64,000 bases of DNA from Cydia pomonella (taxonomy: Eukaryota > Arthropoda > Insecta > Lepidoptera > Tortricidae): the NCBI RefSeq assembly GCF_033807575.1, contig NC_084711.1, positions 2,728,001 through 2,792,000 on the forward strand, in the 5' to 3' direction. Made by a program: the position numbers and the translations under genes. Positions 49,201 to 55,581 of this stretch are shown here, piece after piece; position 1 is the first letter of the stretch; each line of letters begins with the position of its first letter. Below the pieces are notes generated by a model. The model ran no database searches. It worked only from the letters and a program-made list of their open reading frames with translations, and had not been told where the DNA came from.

Positions 49201-50997
49201 AATTGGATATTCTACGAGCTTATTTACATTCTGAATGGCTATGCACTGTACACAACTACAACGGTGAGAGTGGTAACGGGTTGAACTCTTTGGGATGAGT
49301 AACATAAAGCTGTTAATAGCGCTACCAAATTAACCTACTATATCACTTACTGTCTATTTGTTATTCAAGAATGTTCAAAAGCGGGAAAATAAGGACAGCT
49401 TAGGTTAATCCATTAATTAATTGTCTGAGAGCTTGATTACTTCTACAATATAATAGACAATATTGCATGTTGTGATAAGTGCACTTTTCATATGATTTAC
49501 TTTGCCCTTAAGACTGTAGGATTTTTGGAAAACAAACAAGCGAAGCTCTGAAAAATGTATATAAAAATCGTTTTTGTGAGCCTATAAGTTAAATTGTATC
49601 CTGCCTCATAAGTAAATACCAATATTTGGTAACCATATCTGGGTAAAAGACACTTTAAAGTGTCAATAATCAAGTTTATTTTCTTTTTGGCAAGGTAATA
49701 TAAGGTCAAATATGAGTCAGTTTGTTAGAATGTGGACCTTGAAATCAATTGAAAGTATTGAAACACATATAATGATCGCAATGTTATTGTTGGATGGATA
49801 AAATAAAAAGTATAATTATGTTTTCATAATTTATTTTAATAAACATACTGTTTTCTATATTTATAGGTCCTATCTATAAATAACATTGTAAAGTAAAATA
49901 TGTCACTGCACACTTTAAGCCTTTTCACATTCATCCATGTACCCGGATTGTTAAGTACACTTGTACTTGTTGTCTCCACCATTTTCACATATCAGTATAA
50001 ATTAATCACATTGGCGTTTTCTGACCACCAGGCGATCACAGACACGTCTCAAATATTAAATAGGCTTCAAATAACGGTACAGAAGCTTAATAGCAGCGTT
50101 TTACCTTACAATAAAACGCTTATTAAGCGAAATACCTTATTTGAAGCCTATATTTTTAAATTCGCCTGTGGCTACAACACTCAGTTGCAATAAACCAAAT
50201 CACTTATATAATGCCCGAGGGTATTTTTAACTCACTGCGTTTTCTCCTACCATGCAGGTTGCAATAAGCAACATCTATAGTCTATACATACAAGTCAACT
50301 GGTATGTCTCTTCATATTGAAAACGAAATAATAAATAATATCAAATGCAATCCTTTTTCGAATGTGGTATATTGCAACTTCGTTTTATTTATATTTTGAG
50401 ACCCAATGAAGAGCTCCGCGGCCGCGGGCCACGGGCGCCTGGTGGAGGGGGTTAAAACTTGAAATACAAGTACAAAGGGGGTAGGTGTCAGCCTATAGTG
50501 AACCGCTACGTCATCTGTCAAACAGCATCGCACTCTCAAATATTAAATAGGCTTCAAATAAGGTATTTCGCTTAATAAGCGTTTTATTGTAAGGTAAAAC
50601 GCTGCTATTAAATAAATATATATCTGCATAGGTGGGAGACACACCAATGAAACTTGAAAACAAAAGTAAACAATGTTTCAGGCCATGGTTCAGCAACAAA
50701 AACCTTGGTCATTTACCACCAGTGGCCTAGTATGAATATGATTTAAAAAAGAAAACTACTATGGAAAACGAGGCAAAGAGTTAACCAACGTTAGTGGACT
50801 GTTATTTCACGGTTTTGGGCTGATCACCACTAGCACGAGAGAACACACGAGACTTTAAAGCGGGAAACATATGTTTGGAAACAAAAGTGACCACCCACCT
50901 TTCCCCTGATGCTGGAATAGTCTGTTTCACTCTCTTTGTAGCCCTCCATCTCCGGAAGCGGCGCCGCCGCTGCGGGGGACTCCGCGTCGTTGTCCAT
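25224..50997 (-). CDS. GTPBP1: GTP-binding protein 1 (GTPBP1-type translational GTPase), 12 exons, 620 aa
   Basis: Exons in transcript order: 50997-50899, 44039-43928, 33605-33416, 32866-32688, 29868-29705, 28664-28542, 28260-28145, 27787-27643, 27054-26848, 26489-26244, 25908-25765, 25361-25224. All junctions keep frame. G1 is GNVDAGKST (106-114), G3 DLAGH (189-193) and G4 TKID (245-248). Domain 2 contains VGTVVSGTT and SIHRKRM. The C-terminus is a Gly run and basic tail (GRRGRKRHDK). Human GTPBP1 is 669 aa. Family knowledge: an EF-1A-like cytoplasmic GTPase linked to mRNA turnover and ribosome rescue or elongation. Introns 1 and 2 (6.9 and 10.3 kb) are full of mobile DNA. Exons 4, 5 and 8 have tandem extra copies. 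The start at 50997 rests on the ATG after an upstream splice-free leader, so it is less certain than the rest. Confidence 0.93.
27503..27596 (-). pseudogene. Decayed tandem copy of GTPBP1 exon 8
   Basis: It repeats the 3' part of exon 8 (from SELLTMFLNL to DDTYS) at an offset of 147 bp. It lacks four bases in the PAEFQ region, so the frame is broken, and the GTGAGT donor of the functional exon is lost. Confidence 0.85.
28930..29337 (+). mobile_element. Fragment of a LINE: RNase H/C-terminal region
   Basis: The plus frame reads LLTGAITGHAPLNKHLFTL, then a Cys-containing CMEAEETAAHV and, after a frameshift, GNIKGLLGFLVELGW. This LTGH...LNKHL...C..ETAAHV pattern is typical of the C-terminus of insect non-LTR retrotransposons that carry RNase H. 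It is 5'-truncated and frameshifted. It lies in GTPBP1 intron 5. Confidence 0.75.
29464..29704 (-). pseudogene. Two decayed tandem copies of GTPBP1 exon 5 with donor region
   Basis: Phrases of the functional exon (GHERYLKTTVFGMTGHAPDF) recur as GRERYLKTTVFGMMGHAPKF at about 29556-29660 and, shorter, at 29464-29500. The offsets are 144 and 143 bp. Copies include the first bases of the intron (GTGAACTCATAAAGAGGAAG). The functional exon 29705-29868 keeps the family sequence and the donor GTAAGT. Confidence 0.85.
29998..32780 (-). repeat. 23-copy tandem array of GTPBP1 exon 4 (3' part plus intron start)
   Basis: The period is 121 bp (one unit near 32008 has 122). On the minus strand each unit holds 71 bases of exon 4 (encoding HKHEVESGRTSSVGNDILGF... 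to the donor), then a 50-base spacer that starts GTGAGTGGG and ends GGCTGTTCAG. The last 18 bases of the spacer are themselves exon-4 coding sequence (RQRLFR), so the acceptor-like end CTGTTCAG is a coding word in the intact exon. The intact copy is the highest (32688-32866, with Walker A); the lowest two copies (around 30004-30200) are more diverged. Six copies carry GAA-to-TAA nonsense in the exon frame. The array lies inside intron 4 and must be skipped for a functional mRNA. Confidence 0.96.
33655..33730 (+). mobile_element. Fragment of the second SINE family
   Basis: GAGCTTACTGTGGGACTTAG and the preceding CAACACAAGCCTT match 17592-17870. Only the 3' part is left. GTPBP1 intron 2. Confidence 0.7.
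34946..35110. mobile_element. Foldback MITE of the GGGTCCACACAG family, copy 2
   Basis: TAGGCGGGTCCACACAGAGC at the left and GCTCTGTGTAGACCTGCCTA at the right; inner arms GAGGCAATTTCCTCACGCAC and GTGCGTGAGGAAATTGCCTC. Confidence 0.8.
35210..35330. mobile_element. Foldback MITE of the GGGTCCACACAG family, broken copy 3
   Basis: Left arm present (TAGCCGGGTCCACACAGAAC) and centre AATGTAGACGTGCCTCGG present; the right arm is missing. Confidence 0.65.
35680..36522 (-). repeat. Interspersed repeat, reverse orientation, with internal duplication
   Basis: Starts AGGGTTCCGTAGCCAAATGG and ends GAGTCCGACTCGCACTTGGC, the reversed head. It contains a segment repeated at 287-bp offset (CCCATACGTGTGGGGTATCT near 35927 and 36213). 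It belongs to the same kind of element as 3131-3993. No coding capacity. Confidence 0.65.
36745..36863. mobile_element. Foldback MITE of the GGGTCCACACAG family, diverged copy 4
   Basis: Right end GCTCGCTCTGTGTGGACCCG followed by CCTA. The left part is weak and its boundary uncertain. Confidence 0.5.
37058..37454. mobile_element. Long-TIR element, about 400 bp
   Basis: CATTGACATATATATCTAAG at the left and CTTAGATATATGTCAATG at the right. Inner arms CACGAATTCGAACCAATCGT and ACGATTGGCTCGAATTCGTG also pair. Its reading frame runs into the LINE fragment downstream by chance. Confidence 0.8.
37560..38226 (+). mobile_element. 5'-truncated CR1/L2-like LINE with (TAA)n tail
   Basis: The frame ends at 38138 and shows the C-terminal domain of LINE reverse transcriptases (TYVRPVLEYAFQAWSPY, then LEKVQRSFTK, HRRERGDLIETYKIL, FFSNRVVRAWNRLPEDVV). 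A (TAA)n tail runs from about 38198 to 38226. The RT catalytic core is absent, so it is a dead 3' fragment. Confidence 0.85.
38227..42975 (+). mobile_element. Dong/R4-type non-LTR retrotransposon, apparently full length
   Basis: It begins right after (TAA)n, has a 220-base leader, one intact ORF (38447-42907) and a short 3' region leading to ATAACAATAATAATAATAAA. Dong elements of silkworm are known to insert in TAA repeats, which fits. The uninterrupted ORF suggests recent insertion. It lies in GTPBP1 intron 2, antisense to the gene. Confidence 0.85.
38447..42907 (+). CDS. Retrotransposon polyprotein: DNA-binding repeats, reverse transcriptase, restriction-like endonuclease (1486 aa)
   Basis: The N-terminal third has two related blocks, about residues 168-235 and 285-350, each with RxRWTxExNExIM and a DQRRxII motif; I read these as Myb/SANT-like DNA-binding units. 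The RT domain has WKAPGSDHIHSYW, the palm Asp at 824 (YIDYKKAYDSV), QGDSLSPLWF and YMDD at 933-936. A Cys cluster CRKCNSCPETIQH begins at 1236. The restriction-enzyme-like endonuclease motif PD...D is at 1322-1338 (RPDITLIDK, then YLIDIAVP). That order (RT then REL endonuclease at the C-terminus) is characteristic of the R2/R4/Dong side of LINEs. No stop or frameshift is present, so it could encode an active enzyme. Confidence 0.9.
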   Translation: MQLRSRSLRLGPLPEGNRRGASGAVAGCHSMRSNGDAELSRRAPIEQSVTAADGPLPEGDRRGAPGAAAGCHSMRTSGDEKLSRRAFIEKSTTAANRGKYNLRPRIGDDAASNYSEDDKSLFSSIPSTRPSYMSKKTTTLSSVSTHDGVVRDVMPDIELVPTSEASKMRKRWTTEMNEFIMRTYLYITALDTDTKTYLEPLHLKFLEKFPNMPVSRQRVGDQRRAIIRNNLLPQATLNQIYDEVKLELTNLQNSIPNSNPNTYKPPASKTQEARNTQAQTRLRWTNEQNEAIMLSYYRITELETNRTSYRKPLHEAFIDMFPALAHLSEQRIADQRRVIINSKYISDTRLTELKQQVADELSLNTHNSTNQVNNDEPTNISYQPNRETQFLQNVDLNIAEDSSPDNHSLERNSLIEETFRQTFNCFIDTDPTSRTYIPKQKTSKKLANIVQHINNVTLPQYINLESDFNTLQTAIYCAAWTTAKLNGAKLSLEPTENSRSRSVNRDKRPQWQRRLERRLEDIRAKIGRITHFSNGARSRNLEKQVSDIIEQYKIHSVHEQPNTQLTHTLDTLKQKLALISGRLHRYKVCTLRKQQNSQFNNNEKQFYRHIRQTTTNATENGNNNTITDLPDSNALRNFWSGIWEKPVYHNIDAEWIKTETIRNSTTTAEMTFEYIPTDTFKKVLNNLHNWKAPGSDHIHSYWYKKFTITHPYLHNYLNKFIDDPNTIPAYLTSGTTFMIPKDHDDLTNPSKYRPITCLQTFYKILTACISELIYKHVDDNNILAEQQKGCRKFSQGCKEQLTIDAVIMRHASKNKTDLYSMYIDYKKAYDSVPHSWLVQVLEIYKIHPKIINLLKTAMNTWTTRLKLTTLATVIETEPIKIQRGIFQGDSLSPLWFCLALNPLSNTLNSTTAGYHLHYTDIDRQTENINHLLYMDDIKLYADNETDLYQLTDMTERFSNDIRMEFGIDKCKINSVKDGRIYQHNYTLGSGELIEPLDEKETYKYLGYNQLLQIQYKETKEKLKQQFRRRLNAILKSQLYSRNTVKAINTFAIPVLTYSFGVINWTKSDLKALQRTINTTMTKFRKHHPRSCIQRLTLPRKEGGRGIIDITNLHNRQITALRQYFYAKSESSALHKATTHNDRKLTPLNLQDAITQKNEYLTDDKTKHAEWARKSLHGRHHQDLCQPNVDKEASNAWLSRGELFPETEGFMMAIQDQVIETRNYQRHITKTLNNDRCRKCNSCPETIQHITSACKIIAQTDYKHRHDQVANIIHQRLAYQQDFITEIEPYYKYKPESVLENSTAKLYYDRTILTDRTTHHNRPDITLIDKTCKTGYLIDIAVPNTHNLQSTIAEKLSKYIELKDEIIRIWHLQKVIIVPIVLSTTGVIPKQLHQSLRTLKLPPKTFHLVQKAVILNTCRIVRKFLQTDQETPVAATRPTSLSTTHSTLNLPIALTTEPLTANFETHMTDRNAPPEVPYEEVIDIILT
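42990..43680 (+). mobile_element. Probable 3' end of a second, 5'-truncated TAA-targeting LINE, or extended 3' UTR of the first
   Basis: The region starts after one TAA-like run (about 42975-42992) and ends at another (43670-43682, CATAATAATAATAC). It has a GC-rich UTR-like composition with no ORF. Either the 38227 element landed in the TAA tail next to an older truncated copy, or its 3' UTR is longer than I placed it. Confidence 0.5.
44666..44824 (+). repeat. Left arm of 159-bp inverted repeat
   Basis: Identical by eye, in inverted order, to 50403-50561. It runs from TTATTTGAAGCC to GAGCTCTTCATTGG and includes a GC-rich palindromic core (CCCGCGGCCGCGG). It lies in the 5.4 kb upstream side of GTPBP1 intron 1. 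Confidence 0.85.
44825..46098. other. Intronic DNA of GTPBP1, nothing recognised
   Basis: AT-rich sequence with no coding exon or clear element ends. Phrases near 45480-45510 (AATAAGAGGCCATTAA) echo 15600-15615, which hints at old repeats. Confidence 0.4.
46099..46687. repeat. Array of ten short stem-loops with covarying stems
   Basis: Each is about 15 bases: a 5-base stem, a loop (4-5 bases, often GCGCA or GCGTA) and the complementary stem. Positions and stems: 46099 TGCCT/AGGCA, 46125 CTGCT/AGCAG, 46188 CACCT/AGGTG, 46294 CTGCT/AGCAG, 46371 CGCCT/AGGCG, 46421 CGCCT/AGGTG, 46452 CTGCT/AGCAG, 46541 CGCCT/AGGCG, 46642 TGCCT/AGGCG, 46673 CTGCT/AGCGG. Changes on one side are matched by complements or G-T pairs on the other. 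The flanks are AT-rich and differ. Confidence 0.85.
46975..47104. mobile_element. TTAA-type MITE, about 130 bp
   Basis: TTGACACACTCACTGCCAGC at the left and GCTGGCACTGAATGTGTTAA at the right are near-inverted. TTAA is kept at the right border and mutated to TTGA at the left. Confidence 0.65.
47783..47857 (+). repeat. SINE-like fragment, third copy
   Basis: CAGGCGTACATAGGCTACGG and GGCGGGCCGTATGCTTGTTT match 3404-3572. Confidence 0.6.
49075..49185. repeat. LINE-tail-like fragment
   Basis: The block around CGTCCCACTGCTGGGCACAG and GGCCTCCTCTCATGTGCGAG adjoins an ATA-repeat run at 49062-49080. This wording is common in lepidopteran LINE 3' ends, by resemblance only. Confidence 0.5.
50046..50155. 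mobile_element. Small foldback element related to the 159-bp inverted repeats
   Basis: AGGCTTCAAATAACGGTACA at the left and TACCTTATTTGAAGCCT at the right. The left half matches sequence just outside 44666, and the inner arms match 50555-50615 inverted. Confidence 0.65.
50403..50561 (-). repeat. Right arm of 159-bp inverted repeat
   Basis: Inverted match to 44666-44824 with no mismatch seen by eye. The pair encloses 5.6 kb. Confidence 0.85.
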
Positions 50998-51748
50998 GTC
51001 CAGTTCAGATCGCGGGAATAACAACACTTCTTATTACACAATTATGTCATCACATAACTAGACCCAACTCGTACTTCCAGGTTTGTATTCGCTACAAATA
51101 AACAAAACAAGATATTAAAAGTCAGGCAATGTCAATTGAATACTAAATAATGAACAAAATTTAATCGGAATAGCGACAAAAAATACTACGACTATTTCAC
51201 AGCGCTAAGTTACGAAAATAGATTTGTAAACGTATGAAGCTTTTTGGCAAGGTGATAAATTAGTGTTTATTGTAATTCAATAAAACTCACTAGTTATAAA
51301 TTAATCGTCGTTAACTAATGAAAATAGCTCGCTACACCAATAACAGATGGAAAAAATGCCAACTTTTTGACAACTCAACTCGACATTTTCCTTTCTAGTA
51401 CGGCGTATTTCATCGTTTTACAAAAATGCCCTATCTGATTTCATTTCTAAATTCTCGATTAAAACTGTGACTGAAATAGGAAAAGTAATGTAAGAGAAAT
51501 TGCGATTAAACTAAGAAGTGCCAACATTAGAAATTAATTTATTGACTTAATGCATGGCGAGATTGAGTAAGCCTTCTTTTGGTTTTCTTATTGTATCTGT
51601 GTACGCCATGAAAACGTCGAAAAAGTAAACAAGTAGAGGATGTGATTTCTTTTATAATTTATTGAATTTTATACAAAGAAGAACTGTAATTCGTGATATC
51701 GATTCGATACTATGGTTCTTTGGATATCGCTGTCCTTGAACAATCAAT
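50998..51748. promoter_or_regulatory. Divergent promoter region between GTPBP1 and FMBP-1
   Basis: 751 bases lie between the two start codons, which point away from each other. AT-rich; no specific element is claimed. Confidence 0.45.
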
Positions 51749-52420
51749 ATGGGTGAAGATTTTAGTACATCCGATTGTTCTTGGAAGAAAATGGTAATAG
51801 CGAAAGCGAACGACGAGTGGATCTCTACAATAAAAACGGAACAGATCGATGCACACAGAGATATGAATACTTCGGATTTTAGTATGGACGCTATCCAAAT
51901 GCCCTTCGGCGGCGTGAAGGAGGAGCCGAACATGGAGCGATCGTACCAGGAGTACGGGGACGACGGGTCATCAACGGGGCCAGAGGACCCGCTGCTGATC
52001 GAAGAGTCGGGTGCCGCCGGTCGGCGCAGGAGGAAGGGCTCGGGGCCACGGAGCGAAACAGACGAGGAACGGGCTGCAAGGCTGGCCAAGATGTCGGCGT
52101 ACGCCGCGCAGCGGCTCGCCAACGAGACGCCGGAGCAGCGTGCGCTGCGCCTCAAGCGCATGTCAGAGTACGCGGCGCGACGGCTGGCGCACGAAAGCGC
52201 CGAGCAGCGCGCGCGGCGCCTGTCGCGCATGTCGGCGTATGCTGCACGGCGTCTTGCCAGCGAGACTCCCGAGCAGCGCCGCACGCGCCTGGCACGGATG
52301 TCAGCCTACGCAGCGCGCCGACAGGCCCTCAAGAAAATCTCTAACAGTGCTGCTAACTCCCATCCCCCTATAGAGCCCAACTTTCCGCAGTTGAACAATG
52401 ACATGAACAACCAAAGTTGA
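51749..52420 (+). CDS. FMBP-1: FMBP-1-like STPR-domain DNA-binding protein, 223 aa, intronless
   Basis: The C-terminal half has four 23-residue repeats in register: 103-125, 126-148, 149-171 and 172-194, each of the form E(T/S)xEQRxxRLxxMSxYAARR. That is the STPR (score and three amino-acid peptide repeat) domain, first described in Bombyx mori fibroin-modulator-binding protein 1, a silk-gland nuclear DNA-binding protein of similar length. The N-terminal half is acidic, with a basic cluster GRRRRKGSG at 91-99 that could be a nuclear signal. The ATG at 51749 gives the expected length. In other insects STPR proteins are poorly studied; if the host makes silk, a fibroin role is possible but not shown here. 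Confidence 0.92.
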   Translation: MGEDFSTSDCSWKKMVIAKANDEWISTIKTEQIDAHRDMNTSDFSMDAIQMPFGGVKEEPNMERSYQEYGDDGSSTGPEDPLLIEESGAAGRRRRKGSGPRSETDEERAARLAKMSAYAAQRLANETPEQRALRLKRMSEYAARRLAHESAEQRARRLSRMSAYAARRLASETPEQRRTRLARMSAYAARRQALKKISNSAANSHPPIEPNFPQLNNDMNNQS

Positions 52421-52828
52421 GAGCACCTAAGCAGGATCTGTAGTGACCACTGGAGAGTTAGCTACCAAAAATTATGGTGTTATCCTTTTTATTGTGACAG
52501 AAGGTCTATTTGATTGTGGGATTTGTCCGGGTGACATTAGGAATTGAATAGGATTGTTTATGGAAGTTTACTTTATTCTAACTTTATAGAATGTGTATTA
52601 TGCAATAACTGAATTTAATATTATATTAGTGTTATTGTAAATAATTATCTGCTTTTTTTATGTAATAGCATATTCTATGTTTTTATAGAGTATTTATTTA
52701 TGTATACTGTGAGGTTTGCTAATGTAGAGCAGCATAGTACCCGTGAGGTCATGAGTGTTTATCTCGGCACATATTTTTACAAGTTTAATTGAGATTGAAA
52801 TTGTCATGTGTACCTTTCAAAAGATCGT

Positions 52829-52834
52829 AATAAA
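52829..52834 (+). terminator. Poly(A) signal AATAAA of FMBP-1
   Basis: It lies about 410 bases after the stop, followed by T/G-rich sequence. Confidence 0.55.
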
Positions 52835-52939
52835 TGCATTTTGTATGTTTTAGTGACATATATTGTCATATTATTTTTCTCTTAGTTTCTGACTGTGAAG
52901 ACACTTGTATATACACTTTCTTGGATATAGTTTTGTCCA

Positions 52940-53142
52940 TTAACCTTTAAACTGCCACCGTCGGCTATGGCCGACATCTGAAAGATTTGCCAAGGACGCC
53001 AACAACGGCTACAGCCGACAGTTTCTCCAATGCAATAGGGACTAACGTGGGACTCCATAAAGTTCAATTTCGCTTAAATAATCGTGATCGCCTGTGTCCG
53101 GGGCACGGCATGTTCCTTCGACGTCGGCGTTCAAAAGGTTAA
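52940..53142. mobile_element. TTAA-flanked MITE, about 200 bp
   Basis: TTAACCTTTAAACTGCC at the left and GGCGTTCAAAAGGTTAA at the right. Internal GTCGGCTATGGCCGAC is a hairpin. Confidence 0.75.
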
Positions 53143-53749
53143 AAACTGGACTGGTGTCTCCAACACTGTTAGGAGAAGTCATTAGACATATAAAAGCTGC
53201 ATAAGTGTATACTGTAGAATTGCTAACCACCCTCATTCACCTCTATACCCTTTCCCTCACAGTTGGAGTATGTATCATCCCACCATAAACATGTTCATGC
53301 GAAACCATAAGTTACTGTCAAAAAGTTATCAGATATCTTGTAGAGCCAAACTTGAAACTCTAAAAGCCCTAACTTCACAAACTCTACACTTTAGTCAATA
53401 TGCTTGGCTTGGCGAGGGCACAGTCTATGTGCCAAATCTGTTTACTGTTTTTACAGGCTTGAGACTGCCTATAAGCTTATACAATCTGCAATTCTTTTTC
53501 AATGTTAAGATTTAGGGATACCAATAAAACAAGGATATGAAACACAAAATTAACATTCTTATAGTTTATTGAAATCATTTTCTATAAAATCATCCATAAA
53601 TAAATTTCAAATGAGTAAACTTATAGATATAGAACCACAATAAAGTTAACTTAGCTAAAGTTAGCTACCATTCTATTCTGAGATTCAGTGCCTGAAGATA
53701 AGGAATGTTTTTGTCAGTCTATTAATTCTATTATACTTACATTTAATAT
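53143..53749. other. Intergenic DNA, nothing recognised
   Basis: AT-rich. The phrase AACTCTAAAAGCCCTAACTTC is similar to text near 26740-26780 and suggests an old repeat. No gene. Confidence 0.4.
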
Positions 53750-53990
53750 CCCCACCCCGGGTCCCGGGTTCAAATCCTGGTAAGGGCATTCATTCGTGTG
53801 ATGAGCATGGATATTTGTTCCTGAGTCATGGGTGTTTTCTATGTATTTAAGTATTTATAAATATTTATATATTATATATATCGTTGTCTAAGTACCCTCA
53901 ACACAAGCCTTATTGAGCTTACTGTGGGACTTAGTCAATTTGTGTAATAATGTCCTATAATATTTATTTATTTATTTATTTTTATTTATT
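53750..53990 (+). mobile_element. Second SINE family, 5'-truncated copy
   Basis: Begins within the tRNA-like head (GGTTCAAATCCTGGTAAGGG) and ends in TTTATTTATTTATT. It matches 17592-17870. Confidence 0.8.
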
Positions 53991-54750
53991 TATTTAATAT
54001 CTACTTTATACATTGACTTGTCAAACACATGTTATATAATCGTAATAGGTGTTCTGTTTTTATATGGATTATGTTAATTTATCTACATATTTTAGGGTCA
54101 TCAAGAAGAATATATGTAAATGGTTTATGATATAAAAAATTCGAAACCTTAAAACTAATATAATATATTGAAAAAGATAGCCTACACTTTAATAATACTT
54201 ATGTACAGATCAATTCACAGAAGTTAGCGCCGAGTTATTAAATATCTATGAAAACATACAGATATAGGTAAGGCAAAACTCTTGACCATGGATGACTCTT
54301 ATATCTTTGCAATAAGGTCGAATTATAAGTTAACAGAGGGCCTACCGCGAAAATCGAGATTTCATTATCTGCCACTATTACTCTTGCATATTCGAGCGGG
54401 AAAATCAATAGGGCGATTTTCCGACAAAATATACGCCGATTTTCGATACGCCGACAGGTTCTTTGGCCGAGTAACGATTGGCAGAATGTCATTACGCATA
54501 ATGGTCGTTTGCACGAGTAATCAGTACGCAGAACATTGATACGCATATTTACTTTTCGTATAATAATCATTTAGTAACTGTCACAATTACCGGAGAAACT
54601 ATTGGTCGAAACACAAATAGGTCGAATAATCATTTGGCATTAATACTGATTAGCAAAACTTCCCTCTTATTTATGGCTAGACTAAGACATGACTAACCCA
54701 CAGAACAACTTTTAGTTTGAGTCGGATAAACATGGTTTTGATACATTTAG
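53991..54750. other. Intergenic DNA with MITE remnant
   Basis: Around 54337-54430 the phrase GGGCCTACCGCGAAAATCGA resembles the ends of the element at 60000-60116. No gene is seen. Confidence 0.4.
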
Positions 54751-55409
54751 GGCCACGCTCAGTGTAGGGTTCCGTAGTTACTCTTCCGTCACAATAAGCT
54801 AAACTGGAGCTTAAAGTATAGTAAATTGTTAACCAAGGGATGAAACGGTACCTTTCACCCGAGTTAAACAAATAGACAAATTTGCATAATCAGTACCTAA
54901 TTAAAGTAAGTCTTTTTACTATGAAGGGAAAACTTTTTGCGATAACTCAAAAAACAGCTAAACTGATCATGTCCGCTATAGTTTTCATTTAATGTCTTTC
55001 TTAAGCTCTACTTCCACGATTTTTTTCATATTTTTTGGACCTATGGTTTAAAAGTTAGAGGGGGGGGGGACACATTTTTTTTTCTTTCGGAGCGATTATC
55101 TCCAAATATATACTTTATCAAAAAAGTTATGGTTGAAAACCCCCATTAGTTTTGAAAGAGCTTTCCAACGATACCCCACACTCTAGGGTTGAAGCGAAAA
55201 CAAAATTTTACCTCCACTTTACGTGTAGGGGAGGTACCCTAAAAAAAAAAATTTTTAGATTTTATTGTACGACTTTGTCGGCTTTATTGATTTATATATC
55301 CATGCCAAATTTCAGCGTTCTAGCACTAACGACCACGGAGCAAAGCCTCGGACAGACAGACGGACATGGCGAAACTATAAGGGTTCCTAGTTGACTACGG
55401 AACCCTAAA
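54751..55409 (+). repeat. Interspersed repeat, second copy of the 3131 element
   Basis: It shares GGGCCACGCTCAGTGTAGGG, GCTAAACTGGAGCTTAAAG and the end ACGGAACCCTAAA. Unlike 3131-3993 it has no SINE insertion. Confidence 0.75.
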
Positions 55410-55581
55410 AAGGATCATATTTTATTTCATCCTTTTTGAAGTCGGTTTTCTTTTTTTTGTAAATAAAATATTTCGCAAATAACGATGTATAAAATGTGGA
55501 ACGTTATTCGACTAAACATTCCTTGAAAGATTACTCTGTCAGATGGAAATCGTCTAATAATTATAATAATAGTTCCGCTTA

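Larger units (their letters stand above)
47105..50045. other. Intronic DNA of GTPBP1, mostly featureless
   Basis: AT-rich with no coding exon seen. It holds a SINE-like fragment at 47783-47857 and a LINE-tail-like block at 49075-49185. Confidence 0.4.

Noticed and set aside
44666..50561. Integrated densovirus-like element (about 6 kb with GC-rich inverted ends)
   Set aside because: No frame above about 80 codons lies between the repeats, and nothing resembles replication or capsid proteins.
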